Shown here: piece after piece, positions 49,540 to 60,540 of the stretch
Layout of the letters: the number at the start of each line of letters is the position of its first letter
Numbering within the stretch: the stretch's first letter is position 1
Source: Loxodes magnus
Taxonomy: Eukaryota > Ciliophora > Karyorelictea > Loxodida > Loxodidae
NCBI GenBank assembly: GCA_946699065.1
Contig: CAMPDV010000380.1
Location: forward strand, 248,001 to 312,000
DNA: 64,000 bases
Direction of reading: 5' to 3'
Notes under the pieces: model-generated
Told to the model about the DNA's origin: nothing
What the model saw: the letters and a program-made list of their open reading frames with translations, nothing else
The model's database searches: none
Position numbers and translations under genes: made by a program

Positions 49540-50740
49540 GAGGATCAAATCATTATTGAAGCAAGAGGAATTGATCTGAGTTAGAATTTGGATATATAAA
49601 GAAATAACCCTTTAAGCAGAAGATTTATATCATCATATAAAGAAATCGTTTTAGTTTAATACTTAAATCTCTAGCTTTGCTTCCTTAAGTAGTTTTTGGC
49701 TTGCTTTCAGAGTGAACAACAAATGAATTAAAGAAAATTTGAGAATCAAATATGTAAAGCATAATATTTCTAGGCATTAAGAGATTTGTCTTAGCTAAAA
49801 TACTAAGTTAGAGATAATAAGACAAATCAGATCTTAAGTACATTTTGAATGAGAATAATTTTAGAAGTTCTAAGTCAGTCTATGAGATTTTAAACTTAAA
49901 TCAGCAAAAACAAAATCACTACCAGAACTTTTTAATTAGATTAAAAATGTTTGAGCGCATTTAAAAGGAGAAATAGGGATTTAAGTTCTAGTAACAGTAA
50001 TTTTAAGTAATTTGAAGTGCAAAATTAAGAAGGATAAATTTTATCTAGCAGAGTTAAAAGAAGTTTGACATAGGTAGGCATTTTATAAAAATTAACCAAT
50101 TTATTTATCAATTTATTTGCGTTTCTGTCTGCTAAATCTTCTAATAACTAGAGTAAGAAGAAATAACTCTTTAGATCTATTTATAAAAAACAGAGATAGG
50201 CTTTAAGAATCTCCTCAGGCTTGCTTGAATTAATTGAAAATCTAGAAGATAACTTACTGAAGAAATGATAAAAAACATATGAAAATGTAGAATTAAGTTC
50301 TTTAAGGAAAGAGAGTTATTCACACTTAAAACTATGAGTTTTTTACATAGTATCTTATATACCTTCTGACAATTATCAGAAATTAAAATATTAAGATATA
50401 AAGGAAAGCACTTAATAAAATGAAAAAGAGTAATTCTTCAGAATAATAGCTTCAATGAACATTTTAAGAATGAGAATGTTCTTAAGAACAAGATTCTAAA
50501 GCTACTTCAAATTAAAGAAATTTCTAGTCATAAGATAAAAAATGAAGCTAAAAAATCTTAGCTATTTTTAGAAAATTGAAGCTAGCATTTTAAAAGCTAA
50601 TGCATTTTAAAGAATTCAGCTTTGTAACATCATAAGCAAACTTTTGAGTAATTAGACAGCAAATCTGCCATTTCTATTATCAAGTAATCAGAAAAATTGG
50701 ATATGAAGTTAAATTTTAAAAAATTAGTCAAAAAAGTGGA
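49540..50740 (+). CDS. Unidentified helical protein
   Basis: One frame is protein-like for about 390 codons with no frameshift required: EDQIIIEARGIDLSQNLDIQ, YKEIVLVQYLNLQLCFLK, KSSNNQSKKKQLFRSIYK, LRISSGLLELIENLEDNLLK, then FYIVSYIPSDNYQKLKYQ and FFRIIASMNILRMRMFLRTR. In-frame TGA codons at 50266 and two later sites sit at KK-x-QKTYENVELSS, LKL-x-VFYIV and NWI-x-S, contexts that accept Trp. The middle (49.86-49.98 kb) is less certain because a second frame also looks plausible. No domain recognised. Confidence 0.45.
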
Positions 50741-50759
50741 GCTAGTATAAGCTTAATAA

Positions 50760-51950
50760 AGGTTATTAAGTTATTCAACTTATCTTGTTTTATCTATCTC
50801 CCTTCACTACTTTTTAACGAAATTCTTTATTCTGCTTCAAAAATTATCGTCACTTTCTTATCTTTAACTACAAATCTTTTTAGTTAATAGAATTAAGGCT
50901 TATGGTCTATACTTTTCATTACTTACTATAATAAAATTTCATTTTCTTTTTGATTTTATTTCTCTGCTTCATTAAATAAGCAAGAGTTTGGTGTATAAGC
51001 TCTATTTTTTATAGTTTCTGCTTTTAATAATCAACTAATAATATCATAGAGCTTTTCATAATTTTTAAAAATATAATCATTTTGGAAATTTTGTAAGAAT
51101 TAGCTTTCTTTTTCTATCTTAACAGAAATTTAGCAACACCAAGATTTTAGTTTCTACAGCTATAGTTTTTGATTTCCAAGAGAAGATAATAGATTTTTAG
51201 CTTAGTAAAGAAAATAAAGATTTGATTTATTTAATATTAATAACTCTTTAAACAGTCAATAAACTTGTTAAAATAATAATATACTAAGCAATAAGATAAT
51301 AAGCAAACGCTATTCAACTTAATACAATAGAGATTAGTTAATTAATAAACTTTAAACTCTTAATATCAATATGATAAAAGGGCTTTATTACTTTAATAAT
51401 AGCTTTAGTAATAGATAGTAAATAGTAGTATTATAGATATGTTTAGAGTAATCATTTTAATAATAATAACTTTAACTAAAGCTACTACTTATTTAAATAT
51501 AATAGCTATTAATATTAATTATCATAACAGATCATATTACATTAGATTAAGTTACTTACTTGATTTACTTTTAATCTAGTTTAACAAATCTTTTACCTAG
51601 TTTTATTTTTAAGCTGTTCTATTGTAAATAAAAGGTTAAGTGGCTCTTTAATTTACTGTCTCTTTAATTCGATCTTTAAAGAACATTTATAAATAATTAA
51701 AAGGTTTGATAATAACTCTATCTTAAGCTTTTGAAAGATTATTATTATTAGTTTCATTAGTTATAAAATCCAGGATAAATTAACTTTTAATATTATTAGG
51801 AATTAAGCTATATTTAGTTAACCATTTTTTAAATAGTAACTTAAGTTCCTTTGCTTATATTAGCTTAGTTTACTTCAATTATTAATTTATATCTTTTGCC
51901 AAATATCTTATGTTGATTCTTATAAAATACTGAAGTTATTAATTTAAAGT
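50760..51950. other. Intergenic DNA
   Basis: AT-rich. 50.77-51.2 kb is pyrimidine-rich on the plus strand and could hide minus-strand coding, but I could not settle a frame. Nothing recognised from 51.2 to 51.95 kb. Confidence 0.3.
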
Positions 51951-51959
51951 TGTAATGAT

Positions 51960-53330
51960 GATAGATGAATATCATATGATTTTAACTTCAGAAAGTGTGA
52001 AGTTAATCAAGGATCTTTTAGTATTTTCTTGACATTCGGTCGTTTGCTAGAGTTTAATACAAGCATTCTATTTATAATAGCCTTTGAAATTTCGATCAAG
52101 TATTCTCCTAATGTAAAATCACCTTTGATAATCTAACTGTAAAGCTCTTTGCCGTTTTTCCTCTGAAAGAGATAAAATCCATTAAAGCTGACAAAAATAA
52201 GTACTCTAATCGCTCAAATATATTCTTGTAAGCCGCTATGCTCTTTATCTCCAATTACTTAAGGTGACATATAACTAAAAGGGCATCAAAACATTTCTAC
52301 CTTCTAACCAGGTGGAATTTTTGTTGAAAAGCCAAAGTTAATAAGTTTGACGCCTAACTAATAATCCGATTTATTGTTCTAAAGCAGAAAATTTCCTAGT
52401 TTAATATCTCTATGCGCAATGTTTAAATCATAGCAATAATCCAGAGCTTATAGCAGCTACTTAATTATCATTTTTGCGATTTCTTCTGGAATCTGCGTTT
52501 AGTTTGTTTTTGAGAAATGAATACAATTCAGGTCCATCCATATATTTAGTTACCAGATTATTTGCTTATTTTAACTAACTACCTCTTATAGCTTCGCTAT
52601 GTTAGGATACTTTAGCTTTTGTAGTACTAAAATTTCTCATTTACTGATTTCATTCTATGTGTATCCATAAGCTTAAACTTTTCATATACTTTTATAGCCA
52701 CTTTTTGTTCACTGTACTTGTTTTTTCCATAAATCAGAGACGCATAAGCACCACGTCCAATTAATTTCCCTAGGCAGTAGTTATTTAGTGAGATTTTTCT
52801 CCCTGTAAAATTGCTGAAGGATTTAGAATCAGCTTATATAACTTATTTATCAGCTGGTTTTTCTTTCTCTACTTCATTGTTCTGAGCAAAATTTAACTGC
52901 CTCATATTGTATATTCCTGGATTATTTTTTCTTTTATTATCTTCTTCTAATTTTGAACAAAATACTTTGCTTAGATTTAATTTGTTGTATTTGATAGGAG
53001 ACATTTTTGTTATTTATGGAATAAGAAAAGACCTGAAACTGGTATCAGAAGTAAAAGATGGGAATTAACGATATAGATTTCACTCTGAGCCTAAGCGGCT
53101 GATGTTATTTTCTGCTTTCCTATGTAATTAGCTCTGAAAGCCTAGTTTATTGAATGTAATTTAAGGCAGCTGCTTGATTTCCTCACTGTTATTCTCTTCT
53201 TTGGCAGTCTATATTGGAGTAGCTCTTATTTCCTCTTAGCTTTCCTTTATACTCTCTAATATATTCTCAAAGTAATTATATTCTACTTAACTTCTTTATA
53301 CTTCTTCGGAATTCGTTAGAGACTTGTTTC
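51960..53330 (-). pseudogene. Protein kinase-like gene, frame interrupted and lacking the DFG aspartate
   Basis: The frame from ATG 53004 (MSPIKYNKLNLSKVF) leads into a kinase domain: glycine loop GKLIGRGAYASLIYG, VAIKVYEKF with the ATP-binding Lys, then LVLQKLKYPNIAKL, catalytic-loop AHRDIKLGNFLL (HRD at 52414-52406), INFGFST in place of DFG (52342-52331), SYMSPQVI in place of APE, and RMLVLNSSKRPNVKKIL. The invariant magnesium-binding Asp is Asn, so catalysis is unlikely. At least three single-base frame changes separate the blocks. In-frame TGA lies at the conserved Trp of subdomain IX (plus-strand 52214-52216) and at the HPW-like Trp (52007-52009). A further acidic N-terminal extension reads upstream to about 53330. 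Architecture resembles CAMK/SNF1-type kinases. Confidence 0.7.
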
Positions 53331-53399
53331 CTTTTCATTATTTTTGGAATTTGATACTTCTGCTTCTTTGGTGATTTCATTATATCTAAAAAAATATGT

Positions 53400-54340
53400 T
53401 AAATTAAGTACTTAGCTAAGTTGCCTTGATAATTACAAAGGTATTCTTTAACTATGTACCAGATAAAGGACATTACTAAGCTTTTTGCCTCTGTTTGAAA
53501 ATCTATTTGCTAGGTATAATTTACTATGGTTAAAACGAGACAATCTTGTTGATATGTTTAAGATAATATTCTTTCCTCTTCACAGTCCTAGAATTAGACT
53601 TTTAAATATCTACTAGAAATTAAGGAATTAAGTATACCTCTTCATTGAATTTTAAATTTTTCCCTACAGTTTATTTAAGAGCAGTCTTATTAGAAGGCAA
53701 GCTACTTCTAACTCCTATTCCGTTTCCATTATTTACAATAAATAATCTTTATGGTAGTAAGTTGTTGAACTGTCATAGCAGAGAGTTGTTTTATGTCTTA
53801 TTTTTTTGAATGTGATAAGTAAATGATTCTAGAAGTTAGAGTTGAATGTAGATAATTATTTACTATTTTATCTCTAGTTTAATATTTAATTACCTAAATA
53901 GAAGAATTAAGTGATAGATGTAGATTTTATTTTCTAATTATTATAATTGCTCTTCAATTCCATTTTTTTAATAGATTTGTTTTTTATATTTAATATTGCA
54001 TGAAAAATTACGACTGTTGCATTAAGTGTATTTGTATTTTCTTTCTTTATTCTTGTATTGCTACTAGATACTAGATATAAAGGCTATCCTTCAAATTTAT
54101 ATCCTTCTTATTGCTAATTTTGCACTGTATTTGAATTCGTTTTGCAAGTATTTAGTTTAAGAACTTGAATTTTCTATTTGAATATTCTACAGTTAATATT
54201 CAAATAAGTAATGCTTAATTAATAAGGCTATATAAATATAAGCTATATACATTGATCTCACTTTAACTTTATTTTCTATATAAGATTTTATATTTAAGCT
54301 AAAACTATTTAGCTTCATTCTTTTACCCCTTTCCTGTCTT
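53400..54340. other. Intergenic or unassigned DNA
   Basis: No frame of convincing composition found on either strand. The region separates two minus-strand genes. Confidence 0.3.
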
Positions 54341-54349
54341 AAGCTTTTA

Positions 54350-55066
54350 ACTGTACCTTATCACTAGAATTAATAATAAAAATAGAAAAAGAAAATAAGT
54401 GAATCTTAAGTCTAGAATATGGCTAAGTTTCATGCTTCTTTAAAAATCTACAGAGAAGCAATTTATCACCAAGAGTATGCTTAATTTAGGCTATTTGAAT
54501 TCTCAGCACTTCTTCCTTGTCTTCCTACTTCGGATTCGAATTGTAGAAAGTATATCTGAACTTCAAATGATTCACTATTGATTGATTAGACGAATTCATA
54601 CAAAACTAATATGAATTCTTTAGATATTCCTGACATCCTTTTCGCCAAAATAAATCTTTCTAGCTTTTATTTTATCTGAATTGTTATATATTTTTCCTTG
54701 GTGATTAAGTTATTCTGGGATTCTTTATCAATTCATTGTAGTGATTACCATTGTTTTTTCGAGTTCAATTTTCATCCTTTACGTAAACTCTAAAAGTGCT
54801 TCTAGTTGAAAGATACAAATTTTGGGGCTTGAACAAAGGGTTTTGCATGTCTTTTAGTAATTGTTGCTGTATATGGCATAGTCTACATATTCCCTTTTAA
54901 CTAATAAATTTACTTATTTTGCTAAATTTCTACTTCTAATCTCTAAGAAATCTCTAATGCCATTCTCTAAAGCTAGCATATTAAGCATATCCACAGTCTT
55001 CAGAGTTCTAGATCTGTATTCAATTTTATATACAGTCAGTCTCTTGATTCTAGAGACTGTGAACAT
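54350..55066 (-). CDS. ENTH/epsin-like domain protein
   Basis: From ATG 55066 (MFTVSRIKRLTVYK) the protein reads RSRTLKTVDMLNMLALENGI, RDFLEIRSRNLAKQVNLLVK, EYVDYAIYSNNYQKTCKTL and FQLEALLEFTQRMKIELEK. The run of leucine-rich helices, an 'NG' turn, an E-x-R-S-R motif and 'EY-x-D' resembles the ENTH domain (membrane-phospholipid binding and clathrin adaptor function in epsins). A single frame change near 54.73 kb connects to ELIKNPRITQSPRKN and a C-terminal helix KEEVLRIQIAQIKHTLGDKL. The first ENTH helix is weak, so the true start may lie further upstream or the domain may be truncated. Assignment rests on pattern recognition only. Confidence 0.5.
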
Positions 55067-55599
55067 TTATCGACTTTTAGGTTGATTCAAATACGAGTAA
55101 GTTATAAAAACTTCATTTGGTTATTTGCGTTAAAATTCCTAGTTTCAGTTTAAATACGATGGCTTAGAATTAACTAGTCTTTCTCGACATTTTTTTCTTA
55201 GTTAAATGCTTTTATAAATTGCAGTTTCCTAGCTATTCGTAAGGGCTTTTTTATTAATCCCGAATTCCTTAGTGTTATTAAGACAAACACTAAGGAAAAG
55301 TTCTAAAGTTCAGGTTCTATTAGTTAGAACGTTTCTAGATGAATGGTAAGAAATGTTTATAGGTTATTGATTTCTAATGGCTTATGTTCTAATACATTTC
55401 TGTTCATTAAGGACTTTACTATTTTAATCTCATTCGTTTTTATAAATTTAAAAACGATTGAAATGGTAGATAGTAATCTTTCTAGTGAATATAAAACACT
55501 CAGATTGGAAAATAAATTAAATGCCTGAGCAGGAAAATTGCATATATTAAATCCTCTTTATTACATTTATTGGTCCTTCTATATCAAATATTAATTGTA

Positions 55600-56010
55600 A
55601 ATACTGTAATTAACCATTATAATAGCATTGGTAGTTCAATACCTAGAGAGTAATAATTTGAGAGTCAGTTTAATGGATGTATGCAGCCATTAAATGTTAG
55701 CCAATAATCTTGAGCAGAAATATGTCTGCAATGACGGATTGGACGCTAGGGTTCATGCTAGCGCAATCCTATATAGTCTAACTCAGCTACCTGCAGGATA
55801 GATTTGACTCCACAAGATAATCGTAGCTTTACCAGTGTACTTATCCACAAGGCATAGGAAATATATAGGCTATGATAGGTGTTCTATGGGGTACGGTCGA
55901 GTAACATCTTTCCCATACCAGACTAATACAGGGATAAGTGTAGTTACACAAAAGATATATTAGTAGTATTATCCAAAAATGGCTGGTTTCCCCAAATTTG
56001 TATTGGAAAT
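55600..56010 (+). ncRNA. Candidate structured non-coding RNA
   Basis: A block of roughly 40% G+C in a 22% G+C setting, with no convincing frame on either strand. It is dense in perfect hairpins: 55669-55694 (8 bp), 55714-55729 (5 bp), 55736-55769 (6 bp + 2-nt bulge + 6 bp around an 8-nt loop), 55938-55949 (4 bp), and a possible distant pairing of 55922-55927 with 55959-55964. The hairpins are all read in the plus orientation but strand cannot be proven because stems are symmetric. I could not match it to telomerase RNA, SRP RNA, RNase P, U snRNAs or rRNA by known conserved words. Confidence 0.5.
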
Positions 56011-56534
56011 TTTCAGTTTAACTCATAAGGAAAATCTTTCAATACATTTATTGATGCTTCTATATGAATTATAAATTACACACACATTTTCTTTATTATT
56101 TTATTTTTCCATATTACTTTTGGTATATTAAAAATCTAAGTATTCGTCAAACTTAAAAAAAAAATTTTTAATAAAGCATATTATAAAAAATCATGGAGTA
56201 ATGTAGCAAAATTATGATAATTGTTTGATATTTATTGTTAATGTTTAAAAATTCAGAAATAAGGACTATAAAGATTTATAGTTTCGATTTAAAAATGGGA
56301 ATTTTAATGAATCTAAACTTTTCGAATTTATAAAATTTCTTGGTTATTTTTAATGACTTTTAAATTTCATTTGTGAATACAATAAAAGAAAGCAGGGAAA
56401 TTAAATGATAGATTTTGTTGCTATTTTTCCATTAAGTTAATAAACTATCGTTAGATTTAAATGAAATTTAAAGAAATTTTTTGTTTCCATTATCTTCTCA
56501 TAACCAAATTAAATTTCGGAACCAAATCCTAGAA

Positions 56535-57300
56535 ATGCAGACACCAAAAGAAAGAATTAATTCTGTTATAAGTTAAATTCACAAGGCAGAATTGAAAAGT
56601 TTTAGTACTTCATTATTCGTGCATTCCATAAAATCGCCAGAATATCTTAAATTTAACACATAGCTTGTCCATCCAAGGATAAATCCACTATCAAACAAAA
56701 AGATGACTAGTAAAAAGGTTCATAAAGACAATCGTTTATTGAACCATAGACATAGTAAACTAATCTATTGTAGAGCGTTGAGTATGAAAAATACGATAAA
56801 CCATGACTTTATTTTATTTGTCACATCTTTGTAATTTTCATAATCATTCCAATAATCAAAAGTTACAGTAAAGCACTTATAGTTATAAGAAAGAACTACA
56901 ATACTTAGTATCTTGAAACAACATTCACAAGTATCAGTACTGAGGATATGATTTTAATTACTTATAATCAACTTATTGTAGGACGTTTATTAATCTACTA
57001 CTATTGGCTTTAAGCTTCTTCGTCAACAGAAGTCAATGGCTGAGAAGACATTTTGATTATATTTATAAGAAATATAAAGATGTGAAGTTTATCATTAGTT
57101 ATTTGAATATAAAATTGGTTAAGGAAATTTAGGAAATTAGTATTCTTTATTATGACGCTTGTAACAAAGAATCAATAAAACGTAGATAGATAGAAGACAG
57201 AAGAACAAGAGATATTGAAGAAGAAAATGATGAAGATATGGAACTAATAAGAGAAGAATTTTTATTACCTGAAGGCTTACTTGAAGAAATAGACATTTAT
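56535..57300 (+). pseudogene. Unidentified broken ORF
   Basis: ATG 56535 opens a TGA-free frame to 56949 (MQTPKERINSVISQIHKAE; NKKMTSKKVHKDNRLLNHRH). Around 56.80-57.03 kb another frame reads better (YLETTFTSISTEDMILITYN, QLIVGRLLIYYYWLQASSST). The last part, 57030-57300, is in a third frame: FDYIYKKYKDVKFIISYLN, then an acidic end RRTRDIEEENDEDMELIREE ending at TGA 57298-57300. So at least two frame changes are needed. Possibly a decayed transposon gene, but I found no catalytic motif that I trust. Confidence 0.35.
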
Positions 57301-57315
57301 TGAAACATTTATTAA

Positions 57316-57348
57316 AGAGCTGCGCACCAACAAGGTGCTACGCGCTCT
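57316..57348 (+). other. Strong GC-rich hairpin just after an ORF end
   Basis: AGAGC pairs with GCTCT, GCG with CGC, and CACC with GGTG, around a 5-nt AACAA loop; one mismatched or bulged position lies on each side. It starts 16 bases after the TGA at 57298-57300. In this AT-rich DNA a stem with about 9 G:C pairs is unlikely by chance; it could be a 3' UTR processing or stability element. Confidence 0.5.
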
Positions 57349-57359
57349 ATAATCAAATT

Positions 57360-59535
57360 TATTTATTTATTTATATAAAAATATAAAATGGATATCTGAC
57401 TAATATTTTATTAAAGCAATTAAACTAAATTTTTTGTACTTGAGATATTTTTATTTTTACAATTCATTTTATATAATTTTGTTCTAGTAAATTTTGAATT
57501 TTGCCTTTAAATAGACCAATAATTTATGAGGAAACTATAGATAATTTTATTTATCAAAGCGTAAATAAAATGATGAAAGTCATCCTTGAGAATTTATTTA
57601 TACTTAATGTCTAGCAATCATATTGAGTAATATTATGGAAAAATTTATATTTCTCATTATTATTTTGGTTGCTAGCATATGTTTCTAAAGGATTAATAAC
57701 TTTGTTATGAGATAAAGATCTAGCAACCATATTAGAGCTATAAAATAGTTATTAGGCTTAGTTAACAACTAAATATTAATAAAGACTCCTTAGACTCCTA
57801 TATCAGCAAATGCACTAATCGATCATTATCTTAAATAGCAACCAATCATCCAATTCTTCCATTTCAATCCCCATATTAAAAAAATCAAAATTCCCTTAAA
57901 CCACATACTATTATTTCTATCTTAACTAGATAACACTAAGAGAATTTTAAATATTACAATGCAGAGAGTTAATTAAAAATAAAGTAACTAAATCATAATT
58001 TAATATTAGAAAGTAAATCATAAGACTTTACTGCTATTACAATACTTAACTCTACTTTCTTATTAACTTTTCATTCTTTTAGCCATTCAATCATATCTGA
58101 GAACATTAAGTAAGTATGATAATGAAAGTACCTTAACTATTAAAGGGTCATCAAGAAAGGGTTTTTTTACATTATCTCTTATTTGAAACTTAAATAGACC
58201 AATTAACTCAAATAAATAGTAAAAAACTAAATTTTAGGGATAGAAATAATAGATTGATGAAAAGATATATTCTTAATTCTTAATTATCTTCTTAAGCAGA
58301 GTGAATGCATAGGATAATGCAAGATTAATTCTAAGTTTAAGTATTAAAAAAGATACACAATTAAAAACACTGGAAATGATAAATATGAATACTATAATGC
58401 AGAATTATAAATACTTTATAGACTTTTTTATTATATAGTAAGATATTTTTCTGGTAGGGTGTGAGGATGAGGCTGAATAACTAAAAAATCACAAAATTAA
58501 ATTGATCTCTATTTTTATTATAATAATAATATCATTAATTAATAGAATATCAAGCAATATTATAAGATCAATAAAGATATAAATGATAAATATTAAAATA
58601 TTTAGATACCTATACAACTTTGAAATAGTCTCTCGATTACCAACGTGCCGCCAAAATTTAGTTGAGGACTATTTGGATAAGCACTCATGGACGTGTAAAA
58701 GCTAATATTATGAAGTAATAAAAAGATCAAACTACAATAATTAAATTTTTTAAATATTCCCATAATTTGCGTATGTAGGAAAAAGAAGTAAGGAGTTGCT
58801 GGATAAAAAAAATGGCATAGGAGATGTGCAAAAAGATGAAGTAATTAAGTAATTTCTCTAATATTTAAGACGAAAATACGAATAGTGCATTAAAATAATT
58901 AAACTGCTTCCTTGTAGAATTATCAATATCTTTTCAATAATAATAATCAATCGAGAATTCGCCTAAATAAAAGAATGACAATAAAAGATGTAATCTAAAC
59001 TCGCTGAGAAAAGAAAGTTCTAATAGTTTTAAGGTATCATTAAGAATTATCCATTACATTGGAAATTCGATATAGACACTTGTTTGAGTTAAATAGAGTT
59101 GAATCTATAGCATTTTGGAGCAATAAAGCAGACGGATATACAAATTGTAAAATAAGCAACGTGAGTGAATGGAAATATATCCACATAATTAGAGCTACGT
59201 AATGAAGAGAATTAAAAAAATCTCAAGGGAATTAATTTTAGAAGGATGGATTACTAAAATAAGTCATCCAACTATTTTAAATATGAAGCATGCCAAATAT
59301 CTGGACTCAAACAAAATAAAGCAGAAGGAATGAAGCTATAATAGACATATTCAAAAAGGCCGAAAATTTTTAAATGAAAACTTTTCAATAAGTAAATAGA
59401 AAAGATGCTTCCTCTAAAAATAGTGAGAATTTGGAAAATATAGAAGATGGAAATAATGTGAAAGTAATGAGAAAATAGCATAATAATAAAAGGTAAATTT
59501 AAGCAATAAAAAGTAAGAATAAGTTCAATATATAT
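57360..59535. other. Mostly intergenic DNA
   Basis: AT-rich. From about 58.6 kb the plus strand becomes purine-rich and could hold the beginning of the retroelement ORF1; the minus-strand ORF 59272-59481 is probably its shadow. I could not define a frame. Confidence 0.3.
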
Positions 59536-59539
59536 TGAA

Positions 59540-59890
59540 CCTATTCACAGACAAATATTATCTTTTGGGAGCGCGAAAATTCATTTAAATGAACAAGATA
59601 AGAAAACATGGACTTTCTTAAGAAGATGCAAAACATGAAGTAAAACATAGTATTAAAATAAGGTAGAAAAAACAAGAATATAATGAAGAATAGAAATTTT
59701 TTAATAGAATAAAGATCGTTACCAAGAATAGACACAAATAAAGTATAATGGCAAAAAAGAGAAAAATAGTTATGCAATTAAAAAACATGACACAATAGAA
59801 ACCAGAAACGCTAGAAGATTTTGGATTTTGTAACTCAAAATAAACTGGATAAAAAAAGAAGAAATCTAAAATAAAGAAATAATAAATTAG
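59540..59890 (+). CDS. Probable ORF1-type remnant of a non-LTR retrotransposon
   Basis: Purine-rich plus-strand sequence with Lys/Gln/Asn-rich, helical translations in more than one frame (for example ENMDFLKKMQNMKQNIVLKQ or HGLSQEDAKHEVKHSIK), leading directly into the endonuclease frame. The position just 5' of the endonuclease is where ORF1 or the ORF2 leader would lie. No zinc knuckle seen. The minus-strand ORF 59541-59777 is a shadow. Confidence 0.3.
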
Positions 59891-60540
59891 ACATAAGCAA
59901 GCATGATATTTTTAAATCAACTAAAATTAGGAACAGCAAACGTAAGAGGAATCAAGTCAAACAAAATATAACTAAGTAAATTCTTCCAAGACAAAGAAAT
60001 AGATTAAATAGCGATTTTAGAAATTTTTTGTGAATAAATATCGAAATACCAAAGATCTTTGGTTATCAGGCAATAAAAAAACAGGATAGATAAACACAGT
60101 AAGGGAGTAACCTTTTATAAAAAGAGCAAATTATAAAAAGAATAAAAGAATGAGATGCAGTTGGACTTAATCAAGCTGAAATCATTTAGGGAGGAAGAAT
60201 AATATGCTTGTGAGAGGATAATAGGATAGCAATAATAAATTCATACACGCCCACAAAACAGAGCTGGAATAGTTAAATCCTTTTTATGTGGATTAAGACA
60301 ATTTATACGCATGACAATTAGTCAAGGATTATAGACATTAATTCAAGGTGATTTTAATGCGCATATTCTGTAATTCTTACCTTATGAATTAAATCTAGCA
60401 GGATAACAATTATCGGATTTAACGAGAGAATTTAAACTCAAATGCAAAGATCCAACTTTCCTCGATACATAAAGAAAAATAAAATTAAAAATCTCTACTT
60501 TCTAACTGATCAATTTGTTACTCTGTAAATAATTAGTACT
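59890..60540 (+). mobile_element. Non-LTR retrotransposon: APE-type endonuclease fragment
   Basis: Shows the order of motifs of an apurinic-type endonuclease domain: LGTANVRGI near 59.93 kb (the N-x-x-G start), AILEIF near 60.02 kb (catalytic Glu region), RIAIINSYTPTKQSW near 60.23 kb and IQGDFNAHI at about 60.34-60.37 kb (the GDFN catalytic Asp/Asn). The RIAIINSYTPT block is in a different frame from the motifs on either side, so the copy carries at least two frame changes. The domain stops near 60.54 kb; no reverse transcriptase (Y-x-D-D) follows. It is a 3'-truncated, decayed copy of a REP-like or similar element of the kind known from ciliate germline DNA. Confidence 0.65.

Noticed and set aside
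55600..56010. Telomerase RNA, SRP RNA, RNase P, U snRNA or rRNA fragment
   Set aside because: None of the conserved words I know for these (CCCCAA-type template, SRP GGAA tetraloop helix, P4 core, Sm site, rRNA blocks) is present.
56800..57100. IS1- or Tc1-type transposase in the 56.5-57.3 kb ORF
   Set aside because: A few Trp-containing phrases looked suggestive, but no DDE catalytic pattern or conserved order could be established.
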